A stretch of 64,000 nucleotides of DNA, from assembly GCA_963978895.1 (NCBI GenBank), contig OZ022238.1, positions 4,068,152 through 4,132,151 of the forward strand. Reading direction: 5' to 3'. A program made the translations under genes and the position numbers. Positions 1 to 11,693 of the stretch are shown in pieces. This DNA comes from Erpobdella octoculata (Eukaryota > Annelida > Clitellata > Hirudinida > Erpobdellidae). How positions within the stretch are numbered: position 1 is the stretch's first letter; every line of letters begins with the position of its first letter. Below the pieces are notes generated by a model. That model did not search any database and was not told where the DNA came from. It worked only from the letters and a program-made list of their open reading frames with translations.

Positions 1-832
1 CCGGCCGTCGGGTAACTGCTGGCATTGCTGGCGCCTTCGTTTTGATCAGACGTAGACTCGGTTTTGACGTGAGCCAGAAGGTTCGGCATTTCCCGGTTCG
101 TCGCCGAGAAGCTCCTGGTGCCGGTATAAATTTTGTTGCTTTCGTTGCACGTCTCGGAAACGCTCCTCGATCGGGTTGCAATGTCGAACGGGAATTCTTC
201 TCTTTTATCTATCGGCACGCAATCCATGCTGTCGATCAGGATATCTTTGGCAGACTCCTCGTCTTCAAACTCTGCTTCCGTTTTTATCTCTGTGGCATCC
301 AGTGCGTCTATATAAATAGTGTCGGTTTTATCGGAAATTAGAAACGGAGCATGGCTGCTGTTGTCTTCGCAGTCTGATTTTTTAAGAAACGATTCTTGAT
401 ATTCTGATAAAGGTTCCTGAAAATGGTTCTGCGATAGGAAACCTGTAGAATTATTTTTCGGGAGATCGTTAGCCGAAGATGACGACAATCTAGAAGTCTT
501 TTTCGTGCGTGTCGTATTCGAAGCAGTCTTGCCATTGTCTGAATTGTTTAGAAATTCCACAGAATCCGATGAGAGACTGTCCTCCGAAGTTTTCTTAAAA
601 GTCATTTTAACCGGAGTAGCGTTTTTTCTTTTAGACGTCTCACAGCTCGGAGGTATGTGGAACGTCTCTTTCAGACTCACCAAGAATATTTCGTTTTTGT
701 CGATCGTGATTCCGATGAGGCCCTCGATTGAAAACTCTGATTGATAATGCAGGCCATTTTTACAAAGCAGAGTTATCGTTTCAGACAATAGTGTCTTAAC
801 TCTCTCCTGGTCTGCCTTAAGGACCATGTCTA
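1..832 (-). CDS. Large partial exon of an unrecognised acidic, Ser-rich protein
   Basis: The minus strand is open without a stop from an ATG at 827 to the left edge of the window, about 275 codons, so the gene is incomplete here. The exon begins at 832 after a pyrimidine-rich acceptor ending CAG, so either the ATG is the start or an upstream exon feeds in with one base left over. The first 55 residues look folded (LLSETITLLCKNGLHY, then IEGLIGITIDKNEIFLVSL). The rest is low in hydrophobic residues and rich in Ser, Asp, Glu and Asn, with a basic stretch near residue 100 (TRTKKTSR). A sumoylation-like VKTE lies near the visible end. I do not recognise the family. The composition suggests a nuclear regulatory protein, which is inference. 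The long open frame and the acceptor make a real exon likely. Confidence 0.6.
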
Positions 833-1140
833 CTGGTAGAGAAAAAATAATTACTATTTAATTCATATAGAAAATTATTCAAATATTTTCTAAACCATAA
901 AATTAAAACTTGCCAGCAACAGGACAGTTGTATAGGTAAATAATTAAGCACTAATCTAATACTAATCTTAACCTACTAGTAAATTGTAAAAACCTAATCA
1001 ACGATGTCAGATACCTAAAAAATTAGTATATTTTCAATATTATCTAGACTGGTAGAGTCTAGTGTCAATACTCAGATGAAAAAAAGTAGAAAGTTACTTT
1101 ACGTGGTAATAATACTAACAAATAATTTATTTATATAGCA
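833..1140. other. AT-rich intron or flank, no gene seen
   Basis: This stretch lies upstream of the first minus-strand exon. It is AT-rich with stops in all frames. I see no conserved element apart from the splice acceptor at its left end. Confidence 0.5.
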
Positions 1141-1436
1141 CCGGATGCACTCTTCAAGATTTCTACGAACATTGGATATCCGGAGTACCCGAGTTCGATT
1201 CCAGGTTCAGGCACGTAATTTCCTTGAGCAAGAAGCTAACTCACATGTGCTAGTGTCAACTCCGGTTGGGGGTTAAAGTCCTTTGTGCGCTCGAGGAGCT
1301 AGCGAGTAGTATGCGGGGCTGCCAGCGGCGCCGTAAAACACCGCATATGCTGCTGGTCTTATCTGCAAGTTGTCAACATTGTAAAGTGGCCGCTGGCCTG
1401 TTCGGCAAGTAGCACTCAAAAATAAATGTACTTTAA
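1141..1436 (+). repeat. tRNA-derived SINE, degenerate copy
   Basis: A GC-richer island in AT-rich DNA. It has a B-box-like GTTCGATTCC at 1193-1202, followed by 'ttccttgagcaag', which matches 'ttccgttgagcaagg' downstream of the B box in the better SINE copy at 41,355-41,690. The same family occurs at 5,037-5,230. The A-box half is poorly preserved, so this is an old copy. The ends are approximate. Confidence 0.6.
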
Positions 1437-1500
1437 CTTTAAAAGTAATATGATAGTAAGTCTATAAAATATTAAAACATTTAATTTTCACATTTTTAAT

Positions 1501-1655
1501 AATTAATTTGTTTATTCCATATTAATTCCAAAGTTTCTTAATTTTCAATCCTCACATACTTTTTGACCACAGTCTTCTAAATACTTAATATGAGAAGTAT
1601 GTGAGGATTGAACATTAAGAAACTTTTGAATCAATATGGAATAAACAAATTAATT
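1501..1655. repeat. Inverted repeat with 60-bp arms (MITE-like)
   Basis: Arms 1501-1560 and 1596-1655 are near-perfect reverse complements around a loop of about 35 bp. Parts of the same sequence recur at 1858-1935 and 2600-2660, including the phrase 'atcctcacat' next to 'ccatattgattcc', so it belongs to a dispersed family. No target duplication was recognised. Confidence 0.7.
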
Positions 1656-3405
1656 ATTAAAAATTTGAAGATTAAATGTCGCTTTTTTAAATAAACTAAA
1701 AACTTGAAGTTTGTAATTTAAAATTTGTAATTTAAAAAAAAATTAAAGTTTTAATTGATTTTATTCTATAGTTCACGTAACTGTTTTCCAATAGATCTGA
1801 AAATTTAATAGAATGTAAAGTTCACAGTAACAAATAACCCACCAAATTTCAACTTAATTGTGAGGATTGAAAATATAAGCTATTTTCCAATCAATATAGA
1901 ATAATAATAATTTTATAATAAATTTTTAAAATTAAAAATAAAGTATTGCTTTCTTTGAAGAAACCAAAAATTGATAGTTTGCTTTTCTACATAAATTTTT
2001 AATTTTTTTAAATTTTTTTAAAAAGTTTAATTGATATTATTCTATAATTCACTTATATTTTGTTCAATCAATTTGAAAATGTAATAGAATGTAAAGTCTG
2101 CAGCGACAATTGGATGAGGGGAAGTTGTTTTTTTTTTATAATGTGATATAGGGTCCCAACGTATGGCTCAAGCAAGCAAACACAGTGAAGTTAATTTAAT
2201 AAAAGGCATGTCTCGGTTACAAAGCTTCTTAAAAAGTTTTATTTTGGTACTACAGTACCTTATAACCCCGCTATGTGCATTATATCTATGGTAAAAACAT
2301 TATCAAGGTACCATGTAGCGACAAATTGTATTTATTAAATTCTTTATATTACCTCTGTCGTGTTTACTTGGGGCATGCGTTGGTGAAGTTGAGACGCTTT
2401 AAAAACACACTATCCGTCATCCAATCAGGTTAAAATTTGGTATATCGAAATGCTGTTAATGACGTTGCATTGTTTTACATTTTCAGATTGATTGAACAGA
2501 ATTTAAATAAAATAAAATTGTTAAAAAAAATTTAATTAAAAATTTTCTTCTGAGAAATAAAACAACCAGTTTTAATAAGTTCATACGAAGAAAAGAAACA
2601 TTAAATTTTTCCATATTGATTCCATCCTCACATATCAAGTATTTAGAAGGCTGTGGTCCATGTTTTTCTATTTTATAAGATTATTATCAAAAATGATTTT
2701 CAACAAATTACAACCTGCTGAATTACAAAATACAAGAGATTTTTGAAAAACTATGTTTTTTACTTTCACTTATTGTCATAAACTGTCAGCGAGGCAGTGA
2801 AAAATGCATTACCTTATTAATCTAAATAGTCTGTCATCTTTTTCTAATGTTCAAGATATAGGGTTGATCAGCAATTGTGACAGTGGCCAAAAAGTTCAGT
2901 ACTCAATATCTAATTGTAATAAAATACCAGGGTTGGTTATAGCAAAATTATACTGAACTGCATTAAATCGAGCTTTGAGTTACATTTAAAATTATTGGAT
3001 AATCTGTCACAAAAAACAACAAGGTATCATATGGAAATGATAGAAAAGATAATTAAAAAAGATAAAAACTTTACAAATATTCGATTAAAAAGTGTTTTTA
3101 AAGCAAATTTTCATATTATAAAACTAGCAGGAGCTCAAAAAAGTTCGCTATGAAGATCTATTCTCATTCTCGTAAAATGTACACATTAAAACTTGATCAA
3201 ATTAATTATAAAAAAAAATTGCTCGAATTAAAACTGTAGAGCTTAAAAGTGTTTTTAATTTTTTTTTACTTTTTTCTGTTCTGCATAAGTTAACTTTTCT
3301 TTCTTTTTCTTTATAAGCGCCAGTGTGTTACTCCGTTAATCGTTAACTCCGACATATCTTATCAAAGTAGCAATAAATAGCATATTTCAGTAAAAAAAAC
3401 CTGTT
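1656..3405. other. AT-rich non-coding DNA with repeat fragments
   Basis: No reading frame of note. It holds partial copies of the 1501-1655 inverted-repeat family near 1858-1935 and 2600-2660. A short motif, 'tgaaaatgtaatagaatg', recurs near 1797 and 2071. Otherwise I see nothing. Confidence 0.5.
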
Positions 3406-3413
3406 AAAAACGT

Positions 3414-4151
3414 GGTAAAGTTTCCCTTGGACGGCCCGTGCCGAAAAATAATCGTATTATTTTTATTTTGTCACAATAATATAAAAAAACAAATTTAATA
3501 CCAATTTTAATTTAAAAAAAAAACATTTATCGTAATTTGAGAGACTTTGAAAACGTAAGTAGTACCCTTCCAAGCCCTATTTACATCGTAGTTGTGAGTG
3601 GTGAGGTACGATGATCGTATGAATGAAATGAATAAAAAATAAATAAAATTAGTTTATAATAAAATTTTATTTAAAAAACAAACTATCAGTTGTAAATAAA
3701 AATTCCATTAAAATTTTAAAACTCACCGCCCGGTAACTCGGGACGGTTTGCAAGAAGTAAGAAAATTGGAAATTATTAAACTAAGTTAACTTCTTTAAAT
3801 AAACGAAATTTCAAATTTTTAATGAAGAAAAACTAAAAAATAAATGTTAAAAAAAGTAGTTTATTCGAAGCAACGTCGAAATTTGAATATTTGTAAGCGA
3901 ACATTGTGTATTTGCGTCGTTTAAACTTTTCCTTCAAATCCTTCGTTTAAACTTTTCCTTAAAACTCAAACGTACATAAATTATAATTACATTATTTATT
4001 TTTTTATGACATTTTCCCATTTTAAATAAATTACTTATACTAATTATCATAATTTTTGAACTAGTGTTTACTTTTAATCGTGTTTATAGTTAATTATAGC
4101 CGAGAATTATGTATTAATCCGCCACACGGGCCGTCCAAGGGAAACTTTACC
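3414..4151. mobile_element. Non-autonomous hAT-type MITE with 8-bp target duplication
   Basis: The 738-bp element begins 'ggtaaagtttcccttggac' and ends with the reverse complement; the terminal repeats match over about 27 bp (through 'ggcccgtg'). It is flanked by identical 8-bp copies AAAAACGT at 3406-3413 and 4152-4159. An 8-bp duplication with short terminal inverted repeats is the signature of the hAT superfamily. The interior is AT-rich with no transposase frame, so movement would need a transposase supplied in trans. The perfect target duplication suggests a fairly recent insertion. Confidence 0.85.
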
Positions 4152-4159
4152 AAAAACGT

Positions 4160-5036
4160 TTTACTTTGGTAGTTTAATACATTTTATTGGCAAATAATTT
4201 GCATACGTTTCATGGAAAATAGCAAAAATAATTCAATCCCCTGTGAAAGATTACTAAATTATTGATTTCCAAAGTAAAGGATTACTAAAAAAAGAAATAA
4301 TTCAATTAATGTTGCACATGATTTATAAACATGTGACAACAATCATTCATTAGTTATAACAAATTTACCAATCTCAACTAAAATCTTATCTGCTACTACA
4401 TCAAAACAACCATTTTTTTATTGGCTGTGGAAAGTGTAATAATTACTTATCTACTAATACTAAATCAGTCGTTGACATATCAAGTAGAATTATTTAAAAT
4501 ATAAACACCTAAAATAATTCTATCATAAATATAAAATAAATATAAACACTATATTGAAGCTGCCTGTAATTAAATTAGGCTTAATAAGGCTTGGCTGGCT
4601 TAAGACTTAAGACTTAAGGCTTTTAAGAGTACTTAAGACTAAGTCACTAAGTTAGTTATAAGACTCCGTTTTGGCTTTAAAAATAAAAGCAAGTAGCTCT
4701 CGGAAACGCTCAACCCAGCCGGTGGAAAATCGCAAAAATCTTTCAAGTATTAAATAGCTCTATCGTTTACTTAGCGAACAGCTAGCCATAAAAAAAGATT
4801 TACTTGCCTCCTGTGGGCAGTGGCTGTCGTCTATTAAGCGGCTTTAGATCTCTAAACTCTAAACAAAACAATTATCGAGCGGAAATGACGTTTTGGCTTC
4901 ATCAATGTAAACAAGGTGTCATGGTCGACTGTCATGCACTCGCTTCTTAGCATCTTCTTGATTCAAAAATTGTAATAGCTTATTTTATAAAAAAAAAAAA
5001 ATCAATTTTTCAGAATTCACGTCTGTTTTTCCTCAT
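4160..5036. other. AT-rich intergenic DNA
   Basis: No supported gene. There is a short run of 'ttaagact/ttaaggc' variants at 4570-4650 that looks like a decayed simple repeat. Nothing else was recognised. Confidence 0.4.
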
Positions 5037-5230
5037 GGCGCCGTAGCACATTAGTGAAAGTTATCCCCTACTATCACGGCACGCAGATTCAAATCGAAAT
5101 CGCGAAGTGTGTGAGCCAGCGTAAGCCCATATATTCTCGAGCCGTTCCAGGCACCGATGAGGTTTATACTTCACGAAGTGTTGCCATAATGTTCGGGGGC
5201 TTCAATCTGCCCCAGGCAGCCTGGCTTAAA
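5037..5230 (+). repeat. tRNA-derived SINE copy
   Basis: It begins 'ggcgccgtagcacattag', which matches the start of the SINE at 41,355 ('ggcgccgtagctcagtgg'). A B-box-like AGATTCAAATC lies at 5085-5095. The body continues to a GC-rich segment near 5230. The A box has diverged (GTAGCACATTAG against TAGCTCAGTGG). Confidence 0.65.
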
Positions 5231-5484
5231 TGATTCCTAGGTCGACTATCCCCTCCTCCGAAGAATCCCAAACTAGAAGCCCGTCCCATTTCTTTGTTTT
5301 AGTATTTAATTCAACGAGTAGTCTATAGATAAGCTGATTTTCTATATAATGTCTTATTTTACATTTTTCTTTATAGACTAGCGTTAGATTTTATCTACCA
5401 TTAGCTGAACACACTGGGAAAGTTTAGTCCCCGCTGGGGCGGCTCAAGTGTGGAAAAGGGAAAAAAGCATGTCGCTGGCGAATT

Positions 5485-5995
5485 TTTTTGGACAATCTTT
5501 GGTCTACAGTCTCTTTTGATATCTTTAATAATTTATTAATGAAAGAAAAGAAAGACTGCACAATGAAGATAGTCAAAATTAGTTTTAAACCAGTTAAAAC
5601 AATTGTAAAAAATGAGTTTATGAATAAATGTAGCACCCTTCACCCCCACCCAAAGAAAAACCCCTCATATTCGGAAAAATTACAGGGCCTTCCAATCTGG
5701 CTGGGGGGGGGGGGAAATATGCTCAAGTTTTAAAAAAAGAAGAAAGCCCGCCGCAGGAAAAAAATTTTTGTTGACTATCTTAAATCTGCATTATTTTTTT
5801 GGTATCTTTAAGACTTTAATAATGATAGAAAATAAAGACTACAAACTGAAGATAGTCAAAATCAGTCTCAAATCAGTTAAAGCAATTGTAAAAAAATAAG
5901 TTTATAAATAAATGAAGCACCCCACCCCTACCCAAAAAAACTCACCGAACTTGGAAAAATTGCAGGACCCTCCGATTTGGCCTGGGGGCCCCCTA
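5485..5995. repeat. Diverged direct repeat, two units of about 230 bp
   Basis: The unit near 5485-5713 and that near 5770-5995 run in the same order: a TATCTTTAA segment, 'gaagatagtcaaaat', 'aagcaattgtaaaaaa' or its variant, a CACCCC(T/A)CCCAAA segment, 'ggaaaaatt(a/g)caggrcc', then a G run. They are clearly related but carry many substitutions. Neither unit encodes a protein. Confidence 0.65.
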
Positions 5996-6118
5996 GTTGC
6001 GCCCCTGCTCCCAGTTTTACGCCCCCGGTTTTTTTGCTTCTAGTTTTTTAATTGTTTTGGACTCAAATTCTTTTTGCGTTAATAATTTTGTTAAATCCTA
6101 AAAATATATTTTGCGAAA

Positions 6119-7233
6119 ATGAAACGCGTCAAATAGGAATTTGTTAAATTTTGTAAAAATAATTCTGTGCGCGGCGTATCAAAGATCGTCAAATCACAGA
6201 GAAAATCTTTTAAAATTATGCGGTTGTGTGCTGCTCTCGGTTGTTTAGGATTCCTTATATATGGCACTTGCTATTTTATCATGGAATTATAGTTTATATC
6301 CTTATAAAACTGCTTATGGACAATTAAACACTCCAAATACTTTTCCTTCAATAACTATTTGCAGTACGAAACCAAAAGCTGAGTTATCTATTACTAAGGA
6401 CTTCAATGACTTTAGAAACAAAATAAATAATATAACAAAAAAACAAAAAAATTCAACTCTTGTCAATAAACTAACATTTGATTTGCTTCTTTATAAAGGT
6501 TTCTCAAGATCTGTTTCATTATCCGATACAGATGATTGTATTCCTTTTCTTGATGACAGATTATACGGATAATGAAGTATGGGGAGATCAAAATTGTACC
6601 AAGTTGAAACACGAAAAAATATATAAGCCGGATTTCTACGATTGCCATTTATATCAGTTTTCAAAACGCTGCAGCATCCCAATAAAATCTCTCACTATGA
6701 TATTGTATACAAATGCTTACTTGGTGGAATAGGTACTTATATTATATGTTTACTCATGCACATAACTCAAATAGGGTTAGAATAGTTGTATCTTCTCCTA
6801 AAGATGTGGGTGACATTTCCAAGGGATTCGATCTTGTGCCAAGAACTGATACGTTAGTAGAATTATCAATGAAAGTTAAAACAATTTTAGACAAACCATA
6901 CAACAATGAAGGCTGTGAACGTAGGAAGTATGTAGATAACACTTCGGACCTACCTTATACCATGCAAAATCAAATGCATCCAAGAACAAATGTTAGAAAA
7001 ATGTGAACGTGGTTCGGAAAAAGTATCACATTTTTCTTTGTTTTTAAACATTGGATGTATAAATCCAATGTTTAAAAACCAAGAAACATGTGGTAATAAT
7101 ACTTTGACTTCAAGATCTAACGATTTGGATGCAAAAACACAATATAACAAAACTAAAAAAGCAATCAAACAAATTAATTGTGATGAAGATTCCTTCATTG
7201 AACTTAACGAGATATGCGAGTTAGCTTGTGAAT
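6119..7233 (+). pseudogene. DEG/ENaC/ASIC-type sodium channel pseudogene, truncated
   Basis: Pieces in several frames line up in order with a DEG/ENaC channel subunit. These are a cytosolic start (FVKFCKNNSVRGV), a first membrane segment near 6218-6280 (CLGFLIYG), the post-membrane NTPNTFPSITIC motif, a finger region with YDCHLYQF, a beta-ball-like stretch (FDLVPRTDTLVEL) and a Cys-rich stretch (LEKCERG, then NEICELACE). In the family these form a trimeric cation channel in the plasma membrane. The reading frame is broken by a TAG at 6134 and by at least three frame changes (about 6265-6285, 6540-6570 and 6990). The gating His-Gly motif reads Arg-Gly. The second membrane segment is missing because a foldback element starts at 7231 and supplies the final stop. 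No introns interrupt the piece, so a retrocopy is possible. Confidence 0.8.
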
Positions 7234-7516
7234 AATTTTTACATTATAAAAAATACAAGAAAAAACAACGTTTTTTCTTGTGCCCTAAAAAGTACAAAAT
7301 AATATATTCCTATAATTCATATACAACGAAATACGTTGCGGGCGCATTATTTTGTATAACTATTTGTTTCACTAAAGTTTTGATGTGGTAGCCTATATGC
7401 GCCCGCAACGTTTTTCGTTGTACATGAATTATAGGAATATTATTTTATACTTTTTAGAGCGCAAGAAAAACGTTGTTTTTTTTTATAAATGTATTTTTTA
7501 TGATGTAAAAATTATT
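7231..7516. mobile_element. Foldback (long inverted repeat) element
   Basis: Arms of about 120 bp, 7231-7350 and 7395-7516, are reverse complements with few mismatches and a loop of about 45 bp. The outer ends are 'aataatttttacat' and its complement; the inner ends are 'gttgcgggcgcat' and its complement. There is no coding capacity. The left end falls within the DEG/ENaC pseudogene, and the remaining channel sequence is not found on its right side. Confidence 0.75.
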
Positions 7517-8296
7517 TTCTTTTTTTTCGTTTAAGATGGGTGAAATTTTGTAAGCATTTGAGTTTTTTTAGTTTTTTTCGCTAGGTGGCAAACCTCGTTG
7601 AATTTAAAATCTTATATCTTATAACTTTTTTTCTTTTTTTTTCGCTAGGTGGTAATATAAGATGAATCGGGTGTAGGTAATGCTTAAAAAACACCATACC
7701 ATCGTATGGATTTCGCGGACACACATTCACGGAAATCTCAAACAGACAATAAAGTGACCTAATAAAAACGTTGTAAAAAACCTTGCATCGAAACTTTCTA
7801 GGAACGTACCGTTCAGTTGTTGAGTGATTGGCCAAAAATGCGTCACCAACTAGATTTTTATAAAACTTATATTTATCCTAAAATAAAGCGTGGAAAAAAT
7901 AAACCATTCAAATAATTTGAGGATTACCAGCAAACATATAATAATTACCGTAGTAAGAATATTAGTAAAAATGAAATATTTGATTTTTTTCTTAATGATA
8001 AAATAAGATCACATTTTTTTAAAGTTAAGTTTACTTTCTCGTTTAATACTACTATTTCTAACACCCATATTTAGTGGCTTCGAAGCTTTTCGACCGTGTG
8101 GCCACTTTAAAATTTTTTCTAATTTTCATACTTTCATACTTTGTATACTTTCATATTCAAAACAAACGCCTTTCGTCAATGATGTTTCTTTTCAAAAACT
8201 ATTTCAATGACTAACTAATGATTTTTTGTTAATTTGCATTGAACTGTTTCTAATAAATTAATTAAAAAACTAATTTTTCGCAAAAAGTTATGCAAG
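7517..8296. other. AT-rich intergenic DNA
   Basis: A motif 'tcgctaggtggYaa' occurs twice (near 7580 and 7645), each after a T-run, which hints at a small local duplication. No gene was seen. Confidence 0.4.
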
Positions 8297-8297
8297 A

Positions 8298-8298
8298 A

Positions 8299-8335
<37 letters not shown>

Positions 8336-8575
8336 CTCTCTCTGTACGCAAATCTTGCAAGTGAAATTTAACCAGCTTTTTGACTAGCTAGGAAGCTGAA
8401 ACTTCTATCATATCTTTATATTGGATGACAACACATGATTCAATTAAAAAAACGTAGTTTGAACATCTTTCGTATACATACACACATACATACACACAGA
8501 CACACATCGAGTGTATTTGAAATCAAAGTTTGTGTTAAAAAACTCGTTTTTTCCTTTACTTGTTTAAACATTATT
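8298..8575 (-). repeat. Dispersed repeat with internal CA/TG microsatellite, copy 1
   Basis: The reverse complement matches three plus-strand copies (10,852, 11,398 and 17,402). Shared landmarks are 'aaaacgagttttttaacaca', 'acactcgatgtgtgtctg', 'aattgaatcatg' and 'tgtcatccaatataaag', then the CA microsatellite. This copy holds a (TG)n run at about 8301-8333. Confidence 0.8.
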
Positions 8576-10851
8576 TTATAATTAAACAAAAAAAATGTGA
8601 GAGGTATTTTCATAGGGTTTGTAGGAAGGCATCATTATGCAACGAGAAATAAACAATGCCGCAGGAAAGTAATAGTGTACATACAGTAAAGTTGTCAGAT
8701 AAAAAACTGCATTGTTTACTCTGGTTTTTGCCGTAATTTTGACATGATTACGTATGAAATAACTGTAGTAATCCCACAATAACAAAGTTTAAGCTTTCTA
8801 ATTCCTACAAAATTATGAAAATTTTAAACTTCGCGTTATATTCGCGTCTTACATTTTTGACCTATCCAATGGCCGAATTTGTTACCTTCGCGGCGTTTAG
8901 GATGATGCTATATTTGGGTATCTACGGTAGCTAATGAGTAAGAAAATACAGCCGCAACATTGAAAAAAAAATCAAACAATTTTATATGTTTATAAATCAT
9001 TTCGCCCTTAGAAACTTGAATCTCGTCTAGCAACAGCGAATTATTAGCCATAACTTTCATCTGGAATCAAATTTTAAATATCAAAAGGTTTCATTAGCCA
9101 GGGGTGCTTTCACGATCGGTTTCTATGAAAACAAAACTTTATCGAAATGTATGATTGCGATAACATAAACACAGCCCAAAAGAATATGTCAACAGAATTG
9201 GCATCTATGTCACCCAAGATAACAAAATGAATTCAGCGCATGTTTGAAGTTTTTATTAAACCATATTTTATTTTGTGTTTTGTTGAATTGAGAAATTCGG
9301 ACAACAACATAATTTTATTCGAAAAACTGGAAATTTCACAGTGTTATCTCTTAGAATATTTTGTCTTTAAAAATATTTGTAAGCAAGAAATTTGCTTTCT
9401 AAAAAAATAACCAGGTTCGTTTGCTCAAAATAATAAAACATAATATGTTATTCAAATAAGCCTATTAAAACAAAACTCATTATATACGATATTTGGTTGG
9501 ATACCTGAAAAGCCCACAATTATGTATTGTTTATTTATGGTTAACAACACAAGGCGAAGAGGAGTTAATTGATACAACCGCAGAATATACAATTGCTTTA
9601 AACCGCATACCCCCGTTTTCTACAAAATGCAATTTATGCAGACTGGAGGTGTTAAGTCAGAGGTGTCTGCTATTGTTTAAAATGCAAGTACATTATTGTT
9701 GTGGCTTATTTTATAACAAAATAGCAAAGCAGGTAAAATAACTTTTTTTTAAAATAGAGATAAGTTTAAAACGTCTCATATTTAAACAGCTGCTTTGGAG
9801 AGTTACCCAAAATAATTCTAGAAACTTTTAATTGAACTGAAAAATCACAAATAAACGAAACAAATAAAACAACGATAGCAAATGTTTTTGAACAAAACAA
9901 ATTTGAACTATGGAAAATCCAGAGTTTTCTTTTAATGAAAACGATGTTCTTATAGAATGATTTATTATTGGTTTATAATACAGATTTTAAATTTAAGAAG
10001 TTAATTGATTTTAAAAACTTGATTACAGTGTAAACGAATTGATTTTGAGATATCGGTTTATCTTACTGTTTAATTTTTTAAAGAATGGTGTAAATTGAAA
10101 TTTGGTTTTAGCTTTAATTGCAAAGGAAAATTCACTTCAAAGCATTTAGACATTGTCAACTTGAGCAACTTCTTTAGATGAGCGGAAAAATTATGTAATT
10201 TTTCAAAAAACCTATTAAATTGTTTGCATGCAATTCACAAGTTATTAGATTGCATTGTTTTCGACATCAAGTTAAAATACTAATTTTTTGATTCCCCACA
10301 GCTGTAAAAAAAAAGGATTCAGCGTGTAGCAGGGCTGGTTAATTTTTTAGCTACATCATCAAAAGCAAGTTGTAGCTTTTTAAAAGTGTGCAGAAAATGC
10401 ATTCGATAGAAATTTAAACCGTTCAGCAATCATATTTGCAGTTGTTGCAAAAAAATGCAATCCAGGTCAAGTTGAAATCAGCATAGACTTCACAAGGTAC
10501 TTACTGAGAGAGCTGCTTGCAAGTTAGAAAAATTAATGAAGTTTGAGGTGTATTATAAATGACTTACTTGTTCCAGAATTGAGCAGTTACACAAGACTGA
10601 ATACTGATGAAAAATTAGGCGATTTGCAACTTTTGTTTCCTGCAAAAGTTTGTAAGACGATAATGCCATGCGCACGAGTTTCAGAACCACCTCAAAGTAA
10701 AATGTTGACCCGACCGTTAACTACATTCACAAACGGTTGAAGCGTTTGCAATTTAAGCAACGTCGTAGCGTATAGTCGGAGGTGTTTGCTATTCAACTTT
10801 TAAAAATCTGAATACATAAAAATACTGTTTTGATTTAGCAAAATATGGTTG
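8576..10851. other. Intergenic DNA without a supportable gene
   Basis: Open frames of 60-80 codons occur by chance, for example at 9493-9741 and 10,543-10,740, but none resembles a known domain or has convincing splice borders. The sequence is AT-rich. I see no repeat family with a second copy in the window. Confidence 0.4.
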
Positions 10852-11163
10852 ATTATAAACAGAAGTTTAAAACAAGTAAAGGAAAAAACGAGTTTTTTAA
10901 CACAAGCTTTGATTTCAAATACACTCGATGTGTGTCTGTGTGTATGTAACTGTGTATGTATACGAACGATGTTCAAATTACGTTGTTTTTTTAATTGAAT
11001 CATGTATTGTCATCCAATATAAAGCGATGCTGAAAGTTTCAGCTTTCTAGCTTGTCAAAAAGCTGATTAAATTTTTCTTGCAAGATTAGCGTACAAAGAA
11101 AGCCACACACACACGCACACACACACAAACAGAGATTGTAACCTAAATAAAAGTTTGTACAAA
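10852..11163 (+). repeat. Dispersed repeat with internal microsatellite, copy 2
   Basis: It matches 11,398-11,693 and 17,402-17,672 from 'aacaagtaaaggaaaaaac' through to 'ttgtaacctaaataaaag', including the conserved 'gtcatccaatataaagc' and the CA run. It ends in an A-rich tail. Confidence 0.85.
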
Positions 11164-11397
11164 AAAAAAGAAAAAAATTATTAGCTTTGTTTGTATAAAT
11201 AGATTATAGAATATACCTTGGAAAATTATTAGCCATGTTTTCAAAAATTATTTGATGGGTTGAAAAACTCGTTGATAATTTATAAATGAAAATAAATAAC
11301 AATTATTTATTTAATTTATTTAAATGCAATAGCAACCAATTTATTTATTAAATTTAATATTTCTATGGCTAAAATATAAATTTTAACTAAAAAATTG

Positions 11398-11693
11398 CAG
11401 CATATATTTAAACATCAAGTAGAGGAAAAAACGAGTTTTTTAACACAAACTTTGATTTCAAATACACTCGATGTGTGTCTGTGTGTATGTGTGTATGTAT
11501 ACGAAAGATGTTCAAACTACGTTTTTTTAATTGAATCATGTGTTGTCATCCAATATAAAGATATGATGAAAATTTCAGCTTCCTAGCTAGTCAAAAAACT
11601 GGTTAAATTTCACTTGCAATATTTGCGTACAGAGAAAGCCACACACACACACACACACACAAACAGAGATTGTAACCTAAATAAAAGTTTGTA
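11398..11693 (+). repeat. Dispersed repeat with internal microsatellite, copy 3
   Basis: The most regular copy: 'gaggaaaaaacgagtttttt' start, a TGTGTGTC segment, 'aattgaatcatgtgttgtc', 'agcttcctagctagtcaaaa', an (AC)n run near 11,641-11,660 and the end 'taaataaaagtttgta'. It lies in direct orientation 235 bp from copy 2. Confidence 0.85.
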
